Source: Amphiura filiformis
Taxonomy: Eukaryota > Echinodermata > Ophiuroidea > Amphilepidida > Amphiuridae
Assembly (NCBI RefSeq): GCF_039555335.1
Contig: NW_027305503.1
Location: forward strand, 415,501-479,500
Direction: 5' to 3'
Length of the DNA stretch: 64,000 nt
A program made the translations under genes and the position numbers. The stretch's first letter is position 1. The number at the start of each line of letters is the position of its first letter. Positions 1-34,985 of this stretch are shown piece by piece. The notes beneath the pieces were generated by a model that did no database searches, was not told the origin of the DNA, and was given only the letters and a program-made list of their open reading frames with translations.

Positions 1-399
1 CCTCTCTGAGGCTTACTTGCAAATGGTAAACTTTGGAGGTGCGTAACATCATGCGCCATCATTATCCCAACCTGCATTTGGCATTTTTTGTACCAAATGG
101 TTACATTACAAAAACCAAGAAAAAATGTTGGGATCTTGATGGCGCACAAAATCAGCAAATTCAATGATTTGATGAAAAGCGCCCTTGTGCAAACTTCAAA
201 ATAGGATCGACCGCTTATACATTTCCCCTAATGCTTTCTGAAATCAATCTAAAGATATTGTCCATAATGCAAAAAATTTAAAAGGTGTGTGTGGCCTTAT
301 TTGTTGTACACATCTAGACCAATTTATAGCATCACAGTTTTTTTTATGCTCCCGGGTCACCAAACGAGTTTAATACCATGTACTGATAATAAAATAACC

Positions 400-1590
400 A
401 CAGTTTCAAAACGGAACCATATTGGGTTAAATTTGTTTTTAATAGATCTAATCCTACACATTATGACACCACATTGAATCCAATGTGACCTCAAGAAGTA
501 AAGTTACAAGCAATTGAATAGACAAAGGTCCCGTTTTAAAAGTGACAAACTGGTCTATACAAGGCGCAAAATATCCCATCAAGCGCAACAAAGCAGTTTC
601 GTTAATGAAGCTTTATTTCATCATCATCAGTCGGCTGCGGAGCAGGCGACTACAAGCTTTCTCCAACTAGTGCGATCTTGGGCAAGCGAAACAATTTTGT
701 TTGGCTGCAGCATCCCTTCAGTATCTCCCAGGAGGTGCTGGACATACTGTAAGTACAGTGTGCGCGGCCGTCCCTGTTTCCTCTTCCCATGTGGTGGAAT
801 ATAAAGCGCATATTCTTTCACAGGCTCGCCATCTTCAAGACGCAGTATATGGCCGAGAAATTTGAGTTGATGAATCTTGACTCTGGCAACCAGTGGAGTG
901 GTGTTGGTCAGGTTGTAGATGGTTTCATTTGGAATCCGATCCACACGCTTGATGTTTAACATGACTCTGTAGCAAGATGTTGCAAATGCATTGATCTTGT
1001 TTTTTTATGTCCTTGGTAATTACCCATGACTCGCACCCGTACAGAAAGACTGTAACACACGTTGTCTGAAACAGCTTGATGTTTGTTTCGATTGGCAGGA
1101 ATGGGCTTCTCCAAAGGCGTTCCAGTTTCCAGAAAGCTGCCCAGGCTAGTGCTTTTCTTCTTTTTAGGTCTCCAACACTAGAGCCCATCTTGGAACCCAA
1201 ATACTTGAAGTCTGTGACATGGTTGATGGTACTACCATAGACTTCAAGTGCTGGTTGGGCATTACAGTTTGCAGTCATATATTCTGTCTTAAAGCAGTTT
1301 TTCTTTCAATTTTTACTCCTCAGTACTTTTCATAACTCTTAGGCCTATTCTATTTGTTCCTTTGTTTCAGTTTTCTTTTGTTCCTTTTGTTTTACCACTC
1401 ACCACTCTCAATCCAGATGTTTAAACCGTGGAGTTTTGAATAGGCCAGACTGTCACTTTTAAAACCGGACCTTCGTCCAATAAAATGCTTGTAACTTTGC
1501 TTCTTGAAGTCACATTGGCTTTAATAGGGTATCATAATGTGCCGGATTAGAATTTACCAAAATATGGTTGAGTTTTAAAATAGGCATGAT
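400..1590. mobile_element. Foldback element interrupted by an RTE-like LINE (left copy)
   Basis: The sequence around 405-556 reappears in inverted, diverged form at 1436-1590. Shared blocks include a ...CACTTTTAAAAC... core, GCTTGTAACTTT and GTCACATTGG. The RTE-like remnant at about 600-1290 lies between the arms. The same structure is at about 7240-8430 in the right copy, so the insertion predates the duplication. Confidence 0.6.
600..1290 (-). mobile_element. RTE-like LINE, C-terminal remnant (left copy)
   Basis: Two minus-strand frames (1278-925 and 962-627) read as the C-terminal part of a LINE polyprotein, with motifs FKYLGSKMG, LAWAAFWKLERL, FLYGCESW, then LKFLGHILRLEDGEP and KRKQGRPRTLYLQYV. 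They are joined by a frameshift at a T-run near 1000. After the last residues (CSAAD) comes TGATGATGATGA, a tail common to such LINEs. The endonuclease and RT core are missing. Clade is from recall of BovB/RTE C-termini. Confidence 0.8.
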
Positions 1591-1611
1591 CAAATAGGCC
1601 TTTTCAATCGT

Positions 1612-1723
1612 GAAGTTTGAAGCTGCATTTGATATGTGCATTATTGTAATGCGCTTTGAGATTTTATATTGTAATGCGCTAATATGAGAAATAAATAAAA
1701 AATATTATTAGTAGTAGTAGTAA
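1612..1723 (+). mobile_element. CR1/L2-type LINE 3' tail (left copy)
   Basis: Two TGTAATGCGCT motifs, then ATGAGAAATAAATAAAAAATATT and (ATT/AGT) repeats. This is close to the tail at 59530-59620, which does follow a CR1/L2 reading frame. No coding part remains here. Confidence 0.5.
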
Positions 1724-1764
1724 ATGAAATAAATTTCACATAATTCTTTATTTGCCTTTTAAAG

Positions 1765-1955
1765 TTCACCTACTTAACACATGCGTGCATGGAGATCAAC
1801 TTCAATGGTACCATCATGTTCACAGATCCTTGGTTGACTGGTCCAGCTTTTGCCAGAGGGTGGTGGCTCCTTCATGAACCTCCTGCAGATTGGTTAGACA
1901 GGCTTGAGAAGGCAGATTTCATCTATATTAGCCACTTACATTCAGACCATCTGAG
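1765..1955 (+). CDS. CMAH: Duplicate copy of the CMAH HLHSDH exon
   Basis: These 191 nt appear identical to the exon at 8604-8794, with the same AG acceptor and GTAAGT donor. They encode the block from FTYLTHACM to HLHSDHL. The copy lies upstream of the Rieske exon (2570), so it is out of order for a single-copy gene. It starts in phase 0 and ends with two bases of a codon; the exon at 2570 begins with the one base that completes it. It could therefore splice into 2570 in frame. It may be the last exon of a left-hand copy of a tandem duplication, or a false duplication in the assembly. No damage is seen in it. Confidence 0.85.
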
Positions 1956-1976
1956 GTAAGTTTTTTATAAGTTGTG

Positions 1977-2569
1977 CCTTCCTCGTCCAACACATTTTAC
2001 AGATTTGTACAATCGGCCGTTTTTTAATAATGGCCATTATTTAAGGGGGGTTGAGATGTTTAAATGATATAGGGATGGTTATTCTGTAAGGGTAATAAAT
2101 GATATATAAAGCCAGAAGAAAGCTTCTATTTTTTCATTACCCCTGTATGGGGGTGAGTTGGCGTAGCGTTTCTAATATCTTCAGACAATGAGACAACTTT
2201 ACGTGCATTTAGTTTCCTATCCATATACGCTCTCGCGTGTTTTCTCCAGTCCGGATTCCTCCTGTATCTAAAACGGGACGTTGTTACCTTGACAGCTTGT
2301 CTCCATAAAAAAACAATATATTGGGAAAATGACACAAATGGTTCGAGTAACTGATAAGTACCCAACCCAAATGCCTCCGTAAGAAGACGTGGAAAAAGTG
2401 ATAGCCACCATATCCTGTGGTATTACTATTCAACCTAGAATTTAGAGACGGGCTGCTTTTATGGTACATTTGTTAGGTCTCAATGTAAGACATAATGTGA
2501 AACAAACCCGACCAACCACCGTTAATTAATGCTCTTTTCCACAATCATTTTACCCGTTGCATGCACTAG
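1977..2569 (+). other. Intronic sequence without recognised element
   Basis: Immediately right of the duplication breakpoint. I see no coding frame, no second Rieske Cys-His exon and no clear repeat. The start (1977) is predicted to be the left end of the duplicated unit. Confidence 0.5.
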
Positions 2570-25642
<23,073 letters not shown>

Positions 25643-26290
25643 CTATTTAATTAAGTTAAAAGCCTTTGCAGTTCCCATGGAAGTCATAACCTTAATCTTC
25701 CACACGGGTATTGTGAATTTTGAAATGGTTACCCGAATAAGTGACCCCATTTGAAACATTTACCCATATGTGTGAGATTAAGGAATTTACGATTTAGCTA
25801 TTGAAATCTAGGCCTATCAGTGGCGTAACTGGGGGGGTCACATTTGGGTTAAAAGGTTAGTTATCATTGAATTGGGGCATTTTTTGTACCCATATGTGAC
25901 ATGATCAAGGGGAATGAGTCGGATGTCGCTAATATAGTTTTTTAGATATTGGCAAAAACAGTGTTCAAATTGATAAATTGCTCATAAATCGGTAACCAAA
26001 TGTCCGATTTTGATGGGATTTGCATCAAAATGTAGCATTTGTAAACTGCTAGAAAATGATGCAAAACAATTCTAATTGAAAATTGCCGACAACTGACTCA
26101 TTCCCTTTGATCATGTCACATATGTGACACAGGCAGTGTTACCCATATAACATAACTAGAAGTCCTGATTCCCCCAGTCTAGCCTCTTTTGATAGGTCCA
26201 TTTTGAAAAAGGAAAAAAAAATACGCAAACGTAAATTGTTCAACCTGTCCAGTGTAAACAAATAAAGAGCCTTAAGCATCGTACACCGAA
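25643..26290 (+). other. CMAH 3' untranslated region
   Basis: No reading frame continues after the TAA at 25640. The first canonical AATAAA on this strand is at 26261-26266, so cleavage is expected about 15-30 bases later. The stretch carries a fragment resembling the 'GTGGCGTAA' family of small repeats near 25820. The end point is inferred from the signal only. Confidence 0.55.
26261..26266 (+). promoter_or_regulatory. Probable CMAH poly(A) signal
   Basis: AATAAA, the first canonical hexamer downstream of the CMAH stop codon, about 620 bases away. Use is inferred. Confidence 0.5.
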
Positions 26291-26539
26291 ACATGGAAAT
26301 ATTCAAACATTACACACTAGGGCACAGGTTCAAATTAATGATGATTAATCGTTATTCTTAATATATCAATATACAAGGGAACGAAGAACCAAGCATATGT
26401 TTGATTAGCTAATTTACAGGTATGATACAGAAGAGGAGATGAATAACATTAACAGTGAAATTAATACGTAGTCGTAATTTGTAAAAACAAACCAATTTAA
26501 ACTTTATAATACGCTACTGAATAGCTACGATGTGACCTT
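26291..26539 (+). other. Intergenic sequence after CMAH
   Basis: No gene or repeat recognised. Confidence 0.5.
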
Positions 26540-26743
26540 GAGGACGTCAAAGTCCTCGACCGTGAAGCACGGTGGTACGAACGGGGATTAAAAGAAGCCA
26601 TCTGGGTACGAGCAGAACAACCATCCCTCAATCGTGGTGGGGGATTCAGAAACAACCTCTCACACGCCTGGGACAGAACAATCAGAACTCTACCTCGCCA
26701 AATGACGTCACAAGGTACCGTCATCGGGACTCAAGGTGTTTAA
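26540..26743 (+). mobile_element. Penelope-like element, C-terminal fragment
   Basis: A 68-codon frame ending at TAA reads EDVKVLDREARWYERGLKEA, then AEQPSLNRGGGFRNNLSHAW. The R-W-(Y/F)-x-R-G-(L/V)-K-E-A-I ... Q-P-S-L-N-R-x-G-G block is the end of the GIY-YIG endonuclease region of Penelope-like elements, as I recall it. No RT remains nearby. The opposite strand is also open but has no such motif. Confidence 0.7.
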
Positions 26744-27825
26744 CATCACAACCCAGCTAGCTAGGGGTCAGTGGTACTGACCGCAATTAAACCTGATATC
26801 ACCCTAAGTGACGTTTTCGATGTGCCTTTTCAGGTGCTTAGCTAGATTATATGCATATGGAAAAGAATCTAAAAGATGCATTTACATCAACCAAAGTTGT
26901 ATATGACCTTTTATCACAATGACTTCTTCCGGTGGCTTGCGCAAAATCGAAATTACCCCTAGAACTACTTTGGTCACACTTGCTGGTCTTGGTATGTCAT
27001 GCTTATGGGTCATGTGCGTATGTATAAATACGTATTTATAAATATAGGCGAAGCATACTGTTTGCGAAGTTAGATTGATCAATCAATGACCAATCATTTT
27101 TCATTCAGTCAGCCCTACACATAAAATAATCCGATGAACAATATTATATGGTATCTACTTCAAGCTTAATTTTATTCTAACATTGTTTTTATGCACCTAT
27201 GTTTTGATTGGATAGTAATCACTCCTCTTTTCGCCAAACTGCAAGAGTAGTTTCTAGAATACTGTTAAAATAAGAAAACATGTAATGCTAATCTATTGCA
27301 CATTCTAGGGAAGCCTGGTTGCTTTTTGAAATAGCCGAGGGAAAGGAAATACTTTTTGTGTAAAAACTGAAGCATCCTATGTATAAAAGAATATATGAAT
27401 ATTAAATGTACATCATATATAACGATTCGTGATACCCAAGCGTGCTATACTTTATGTAGGTTTAGGAGGCAGAGAATTTTATTTTAATTTTATATACCCA
27501 AAATATTTTTTAATTGAGCGAGAATGACGACAGAAATTTTTTTGAAAATTATATGTAAAAATTACATTAGACCCCGCCAAAGATTATTGTTTCGTTTTTA
27601 TGGTAATCTAATCTTTTATTTTCTGAAATAAACTTTCGGGTCTAATGTGGATATTTTATAGAATTTTATCGTATTTATGTATGTAGAACACGCTATTATG
27701 AACAGTTAAGCGTTATATAATACACATTAATGTTTTTAAGTAGATAAAATTCCAAAATATGGTACGTTTTCTGTCTTTGCTTGTCAAGTGGTATGAAGTT
27801 GTGATTGGGCTGTTCCAGATAATAA
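26744..27825 (+). other. Intergenic AT-rich sequence
   Basis: Only short frames without family motifs. No clear repeat recognised. Confidence 0.5.
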
Positions 27826-28250
27826 TCAACCCCCCCCCCTATAGAGGGCACTGGAATTCCATACTCTTTTTGTATGTACTTTGGTCTGGAATTCCAGACT
27901 TTTTTCCCCCAAACTCTTTACAGTCACATACTTCCAACCTATAGAGGGCATCGGAATTCCAGACTTTTTCCCCCAAATGCGTTAGGAATTCCAGACCTTT
28001 TCCCCCAATGCGTTAGGAATTCCAGAATTTTTTACTCTTAATTTCTGAAAATCCAGATTTGATTCCCCGAAAGTCATATTCTCCAAACCATAGAGGGCGT
28101 CGGAATTCCAGACTTTTTCCCAAAATCATTTTGGAATTCCAGACTATTTTCCCCAATGCGTTGGAATTCCAGATGTTTTACTGTTTTGACCAAAACACCT
28201 ATAGAGGGCATTGGAATTCCAGAGTTTTTCCCTCATAATTTTCAGTTCCA
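27826..28250 (-). repeat. EcoRI-site-rich repeats with 'CTATAGAGGGCA...GGAATTCCAGAC'
   Basis: Four or more irregular copies of CTATAGAGGGC(A/G)(C/T)CGGAATTCCAGAC between 27839 and 28225. It is the same family as 36237-36680 but on the opposite strand and more degraded. Confidence 0.8.
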
Positions 28251-31200
28251 GAAAAACTTAAAAGCCATATGTACAATTTCGTTCAAATTTTAATTATGTT
28301 ATTCTTTTATACCCGAAATGCAGAAATAATATTAGTAATAACTGCCGGGAAGGGTTTCTGTCCATCCATCATAAGCTTAATATAACAAGGTAAAGTGAAA
28401 GAAACCCCACTGGCTATTTTGGCCTTGGGTAAAAATGACAATTCAATGGAAATTTCAGACAGTGGCATAGGGGGGGGGGGGCACATTAACTTGTATTAAA
28501 ATGTATGTACCGACGAAAACATTTTTGCCGACGGAAGTTGTGAATTGTTGCCCCAATTTTTTTTTCGACGGTTTGAAAAAGTGAAGAGCCCAAAAAATAA
28601 AGCTAGCAACCGAAAAACAACAAATTTTATGTATAATTCAATTTGTGTCACAATTTCTATACATTTTTTTATATAATTTTTATCTTTCTTCTTTCACCAC
28701 CATGCATGCATCAGGAGTAGCTCTGAAGTGTCAAAACTAAATCCCTGGATGAACATGATACCTCCCACATTTGACCTTTTGTAAATATAAGTGGTTACAA
28801 ATTCAAACTCACTGTCAATACTCTGTTATTTTCGAGTGTTTTGCCATGTACACTGTATAGGGTATGTAAGGCTATGTACACAATTACACAATGATATATT
28901 TAAAATGGGAATTTTCATGTTGTTTAACATTTATTTGGGGCTAAAATGCTATACTGTAAAATTGAAAATGGCCCGGCAAACACACAATTTTACCTTTTAG
29001 TTTTCCCGTAGTTCTCTGTCATTGTTCACACAGGTTTATTTTTTTTAATATCTACACTATTGTAGCCTCACTAGCCTGCATAGAAAATAGCTGTACATGT
29101 ATAAACATTTGCAATCGACAGTAATAACTACATGTACATTAATATTGCATGTGTGCAACTATTACTGCTTTTTCGGAGTTTGAGTTTTGAATTACCCGGT
29201 ATGTGGAATAGCCCTGTGATTGAACCTGGCACGGGGTCAGAGGCTAATGACATTTCCAGAGTTTTGACACTAGTGTAGCCATATTACCATGGTAACACAT
29301 AAATGAAATGTATAAAGTTCCCTACTTGCGTTAACTACATGTATGTATATATAAATGAAAGTAGTTTTGTGAAAAACATTGGGAGAAAAGAAAATATACA
29401 TGTAGGCCTATTACATGTAGAAAAAAAAATTTAGTCAGTTCCAACTTGCATATAAAAATTAATTTTGCTGTATTTTTCGGGGGTATTTGGGAGTAAGTGT
29501 TTTACTATTGAGGATAAATCAATGTCATGGGCACTCTGTCTGAGTCTGAAGAAATTAATTTATATTTTAATATTAGCTTGCCTGGACCTGATATCAAAAT
29601 TATTCAGTAGGCCTACTATAGTGTATGTGTGAATTTCATATACATGTCTTTTATCCAATTATCTTGTTATTAAGCAGGCCCGTAGCCACGATTTTTTATG
29701 GGGGGGGGGTGCTGAATTTGGAAAAAGTGGGCTTTTTTCCAAGAGGTGGTGCAATTTTGTGAAAAGTGGACTTTCTTCGCAAATTTGGACTTTTTTGACC
29801 AAAAAGCTTTAAAAATCAATTGTTTTGGCTCGCTATACGCTCGCGAATGCTTAAATTTTGGGACTTTTGTATACTTTTGCAAGTTCGGGGAGTGGGGGGT
29901 TGCACTCGTGGCTACAGCTCTGTTATTAAGGAACTGCAATCTTGTACATTTTTCTGTAACCTTTTGTAAATAGGCCTATATAGCTTGTAAATCCACTTAG
30001 GCCAAAAAAAATATTGTTGTGTTGCCCTCAAGTGGGAAAATGGGAAAGTTGGGTCACACGGGCGGATTTCTTTTTTTTTTTCTTTTTTTTTCAAATATTA
30101 AATAATGCTTCTTCAATTAGGAAACATTTGTCAATTTTGACTTCTAAAACCTGTTAGACATCAATTTAAGACTAGTCTTTCAATAAAATATTAATTTTAA
30201 GTGAAAAACATTGATTTTTGAACAAATCTGTAAAAATCATCATTCAAAAAAAATGCCGACCCTGATTTTTCAGGTTTTATGGTCGGGCGGATGAGGGCAA
30301 CACAACAAAAAAAATTTGGCCTTATTGGCACAATATATGCCAAAAGAAAATAAAAATCATCTTTCTTGCTCTGCTTGGCCAAGTTTTCAACTTGTTGGTC
30401 ATTGAGGAAATAGTCTACTGCAGTTCCCAGACCCACAGCTGAGATACAAAGTTCTTTGTAAAGTAACCCCTATTTTTGATAATCTCTCACAGAATGATTT
30501 TTTTTTGTCTAAATTCACTAACTTCTTATCCAGCTGACCTGACAATAGGCTCAATTTTAAAACAGTGGGCCTATAAATTTCATTACTTCAGTAAATGAAA
30601 GGATTGACAGGTTTCACTTTTTTCGTTAATATAGGCCTAAACAGTTTGGAAGATAAGCTAAGATATATATAGCCTTGATCAAGGCTTCCTCCTTACTTTT
30701 TCTCTATTCATGCTCTTCATTGGATCCATGTATAATCAGTGGTAGAAGTAGGCCTATCATATACTGGACTCTCTAAAATTTTTAGTCAGGTCAGATTTTT
30801 GTGTAGGACGAAATGAGCTAGGGAGGAAGTGTGCCTTGTGGGGTGGGCGTGGTGGGCATTTTGGTCAAACACTACCCCTGCAGTGCACAATATGCCTGGA
30901 GTAAAGTAAGATAAGAAAGTCAACTATCTGGCCTCAACAATTCAAATGTCAAATAAATTTTTACAAAGTTATGATGCTAAATAATTATTTCTAAAGAATA
31001 ACTTTTGAAACAGAAATTTTTGTGGCAAAGCTTCCATGAATTTTACATTCACTAACTATGGACGCCAAAGGACTTGAAACAAGTCTAAGATATATAGTCC
31101 AAAATTTCATAATAACATTTATTTAATGAATGCAAAAACGAAGCCCTATTTCCAGACGGGAAGGGGCACTCGAATCTGGAAATGACAGGGATGTGCAGAC

Positions 31201-31950
31201 ACCAGTTTGAAACTAGGTGTCTTTCAGTGTGATAATTGACACCAAACATAAAAGGGAGTCATTTGATGAAATCCCCCCGGTCATTCTTTGAGACTGCATG
31301 GGGAATATTTTACCCCAAAAGAGGGCATGATAAAGTAGCCCCATTCCCTTTTGGAAGACCTAATATGCAGCAAAAGACTTGTTTGGACAACCCCACCCTG
31401 GGTTTTACCCTAAACCTAATCTATGAGGGTGTGAAAAACCAAACACCTGTATGATGATGCAGATTTCACAATTGCTTGTGCATGAGAAACATGTATTTTT
31501 ATAGGGCACACGAGGACGCACACGACTAGTCCCAATGGGACAGTTACTCCAGGTCACTATAGTTACACTTGTAGCTGATACTGGCTGCTCGAAAGTTCAT
31601 GGTAGTATTTATTCCACAACTCATTTTTCAAGCAAACTACACACAAACTGAATTCCCGGGACTGAATTCTCTGACTGGAAACTTTAAAATCCCATTTGCT
31701 TCATAATTGTTCATTTATAAACAGCTATAAAGAAATGTAAATTACTTCTTTACACTGTGCACATTGGCTATTTAGACAACATGTTCCAACTATATTGATG
31801 ATATTTTAATACAAATCTTCAAAAATACAAAAATCAAATCAAGTTGAAGTTTACTGGCATTTCAATTAATATTATGGATTCACTATTTAAACAGGGAAGT
31901 GCCATTTAAAGCTATAGGATTAAGGAACACTTATAAATATTATTGTTCGA
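28251..31950 (+). other. Intergenic sequence with scattered repeat edges
   Basis: No host gene found. A G-run and 'CAGTGGCATAG' edge at 28462 and a 'GGCCCGTAGCCACG' edge at 29680, with a matching inverse at about 29906 (GTGGCTACAG), suggest small low-complexity elements. Short open frames around 29670-29970 fall inside that repeat. Confidence 0.45.
29678..29926. mobile_element. Possible small element with GTAGCCAC / GTGGCTAC ends
   Basis: Begins GGCCCGTAGCCACGATTTTT, then a G-run and several GGACTTT-rich degenerate repeats. It ends near GTGGCTACAGCTCTG, a partial complement of the start. Both strands are open through it by composition only. Confidence 0.4.
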
Positions 31951-32099
31951 TTACAAAATGGTGTCATATTTAAAAGAAAATATATAAGTCAAAATAACTT
32001 CCCATACACTGCATTTTGAATTTAACCACTTGGACCTGCAAAATTGCTCTATCCATGGTAGATGGCAAATAATACTTTCCATGTAGGCAATGAAGAGAT

Positions 32100-34740
32100 C
32101 TGACTTGGAGTGACAGGGGTTTCTCTTTGGTGAGGCTTTTTGCGCCACGGTTGAGCACCGGACCGGGCCGAGAAGGCAACCAACGAGAGCACTCTGAAGA
32201 AGTCAGAGGCTGCCCTGACCAAGCTTCAGCAGGTCGTGCACCACCGACTATACCGGGCCCGAAGCTACCTCTGCAGCACCCAAAAAGTCTGGGAAGCGCA
32301 AGAGTAGCGCAGGATCATCAGACAAGCCCCAAGAAGAGCAAGCGTTCTTCCAAGGGGAGCAAGTCAGATCGTTCCTGAGGGCACGGCGGTCGACAGTCCA
32401 TGCCGGCGGCAAGCCGTCTCTTCGGGCACCTGGGTATTGTCGGTAGTGAGCGGGGGTTACAGACTGGAGTTCACCAGTCCCCCCTCGTGCGCCTTTACGT
32501 TTCAGAGGTCCACAGTAGTGCCGTCAGACGGCCCCCAGCGTCGGGCACTACTATCGGAGGTCACTCAGCTTCTCACGAAGCGGGCGATTGTCCCGTCTAC
32601 CCTCCTTTCCCCAAGGGGTTTTGGAGCACATTCTTCTTGGCTCCAAAGAAGACCGGCGACTGGAGGCCCATATTGAACCTCAAGCCGTTGAACGAGTTCA
32701 TCAGGCCCAAGAGGTTCAGAATGGAGACTCTCGCTTCGGTGCTAGATCTTGGCATGGATGAAGGTTCTGGGCCTTATGGCCAGTATGCATGGTATACCTC
32801 GTACCGTACTGCCGTTTTCACATGAGGCCTATCCAACTGCACCTTCTCGCCTTTTACAGGCCCAGTCATCACCGATATCCCTCGCGGTTCCGATGTCGGA
32901 GATCACGCGAGAGGAACTCTGGTGGTGGACCCATCAGCCCAATTTGACCCAGGGTGTCAGGTTCCCTGCACCTGCAGTACGTCATGTAGTGACGACCGAC
33001 GCGTCAAAGCTGGGCTTGGGGCCCACATCCACGGGGACTCAGTCTCGGGCCTATGGTCGGCCACGGAGACAGAGTCCCACATCAACATTCTCGACCTATG
33101 GGCAGTGGGGACTGGAGAGAACTCTCCAGCACTTCGAGGAGGTGATCGTGCGTGGGATCTCATATCGTTGTCCAGATGGACAACACAACCGTGGCCTACC
33201 TCAACAGACAAGGGGGCACCAGGTCACCTCGGTTGTGCCTGCACGCACTGCGCCTGATAGGGTGGTGCAAGTCCAGGCATATTACGTTGAGAGCGATGCA
33301 CATAGCAGGCGTCACCAACATCCTCGCGGACGATCTGTCACGAGGGAAGGTGTCGGGACCAACAGAATGGTCCCTTGCTCCGCAGGTCGTCCAGATGATC
33401 TTCGAGGTGATGTACCACCCCTCGATAGATCTGTTCGCATCTCAGCGCAATCATCAACTGCCGGTGTACTGCTCGAGGGTCGCGGACCCACAAGCGTCCG
33501 CCGTGGACGCTCTGTCCATAGACTGGGGAGGGATGACTACATACGCTTTCCCCCGATCTCACTACACACGAGGATGGTGGCCAAGATCGGGAGGGAGGAC
33601 TGCAACGTCATTCTGATCGCGCCGTTCTGGCCGAAACACCTGTGGTTTCGTCCGATGTTACCAGATCTACTCCGGATGCCCAGATGAGAGGTACCCAGTC
33701 CACCACTAGAGCACCTGCCGTCAGCTGCATGGCCCTCATCAGCGAACGCGCAGCGGAGGGAGGCTTTTCATCAGAAGCTGCTTCAGCTCTCATCGCAGGG
33801 GGTAGACGAAAGTCTACCCTCCATACGTATAGCCAGCGGCTGGCTCCCTACTACGCATGGTGCGGTGAGAGAGATATCTCTCCCACTAGAGCGTCTGTGC
33901 CTCTAGTGGCAGAGTTTCTGACAGAAAAGTTCCAGTCAGGACTTCAGCAGGCCACGGTGGCCAACTACAAGTCGGCGATTCTCTCCGTTCATCGAGGATT
34001 CGAAGACGGGTCGACCATCAACACCGATGGGTCCCTCAGTCTTCTCCTCGACGGTATGTTCAACGATAGGAAGGTGATCCCCCCGTGGGATCTCAACACA
34101 GTCTTAGATTACCTTAAGGGTCATCCTTTTGAGCCCCTGTCAAAAGCGACGCTTAAGTACGTAACTCTCAAGATGGCTTTCCTATTGGCGTTGGTTCGGG
34201 ACGGCGGTGCTCAGAATTGCATGCGGTCTCGAAGTCAGCTTCCGTGACATTTCACAAACAACGGAGCGACGCTCTTTCTGTGCCCCGATTTCTTGGCCAA
34301 GAACGAGCGCAGTACATTCCGACACTCATCCTCTCCATACCCAGAATTGGGCAAGGTTCGTCAGTAGCCGAAGACAGGCTGTGGTGCCCGGTGAGGGCGC
34401 TTCAGCAGTACCTCTTCCGAACACAAACCTTAAGAGGGACTCATGACCGCATATTCATCACCCATGCAGAAACTCATGGTCCAGCCGCTAAGCAAACCCT
34501 AGCACGGTGGCTGGTCCGGGGCGGTCGCAAAGATGCGCGCCCCAAGGCCCACTCAACAAGATCGATCTCATCATCCTGGGCCTATCGTAGGGGGTCCCCA
34601 ATGAAGAGATCTGTCAGCCAGTGTCCTGGAAGACCCCGTCATCATTCTCTTCGATATACTACAAAAACGTCAGTAATCAGAGAGCAGGCGACAGGTTTGC
34701 CAGGGCCGTTCTGGGGGCGTTGATATGGTGGTGGTGGGGT
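32100..34740 (+). mobile_element. Decayed DIRS-type retroelement (RT, RNase H, tyrosine recombinase)
   Basis: GC content is clearly higher than the flanks. Fragments in order: a Lys/Ser-rich gag-like end (32127-32378); RT start FFLAPKKTGDWRPILNLKPL (about 32630-32740), then a jump that removes the catalytic palm; RNase H-like VVTTDASKLGLG and QMDNTTVAYLNRQGGTRSP with ILADDLSRG (32980-33360); and a tyrosine recombinase (33642-34720) with RRKSTLHTYSQRL, TVANYKSAILSVHRGFEDGS, an HSTRS motif fitting H-x-x-R, and a late Tyr region in another frame. The usual Arg of LAL-x-S-G-x-R is changed (LALVRDGGAQ). Frameshifts and deletions make it inactive. Confidence 0.85.
33642..34720 (+). pseudogene. DIRS tyrosine recombinase, frameshifted
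   Basis: Reads through 33642-34247, then continues in another frame from 34217. N-terminal SAM-like part: STLHTYSQRLAPYYAWCGER and LVAEFLTEKFQSGLQQATVA. Catalytic part: LWCPVRALQQYLFRTQTLRG, IFITHAETHGPAAKQTLARW, HSTRSISSSWAYRRG, and in a third frame SSFSSIYYKNVSNQRA, where the catalytic Tyr would be. It would integrate circular cDNA without target duplication in an intact element. Confidence 0.8.
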
Positions 34741-34985
34741 ACAGGTGCAGACAATTCAGAATACTCAGCATGGTATGAACCAGTGTTTCTATTCTTAACC
34801 ACCATACTATAATAAGTGCGGAGGTTTTTGTCTGTATTCATGCTCATTTTTGTTTCCCGGCCGATGTGGGGGAAAATTCTTTGACCACAGGAAAACCGTG
34901 CTACCTGCTCCCGATCCCGTTCCTGATCAGATGCTGGCCAATCTTGTACCTCCATCCGTCGGTTACTTGCTAGATCGATCTTTCA

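Larger units (their letters stand above)
1..1976 (+). repeat. Left copy of a segmental duplication (pairs with 6840-8815)
   Basis: Nearly identical to 6840-8815 over its whole length, with only scattered substitutions and one-base indels. Identity stops abruptly at 1976/8815, just after the exon donor (GTAAGT...GTTGTG, then CCTTCC versus ACAACG). The left limit is the window edge. It contains, in order, a foldback element interrupted by an RTE-like LINE remnant, a CR1/L2-type 3' tail, and a CMAH exon. Confidence 0.95.

Noticed and set aside
514..804. 96-codon + strand frame (also at 7355-7645)
   Set aside because: Antisense shadow of the RTE-like LINE reading on the minus strand.
1977..2569. 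Search for the first Rieske Cys-x-His exon
   Set aside because: No C-x-H-x-G-G block with splice sites was found; it must lie left of the window.
32957..33562. Long minus-strand frames in the 33-kb region
   Set aside because: Antisense of the GC-rich DIRS RNase H region; no motif of their own.
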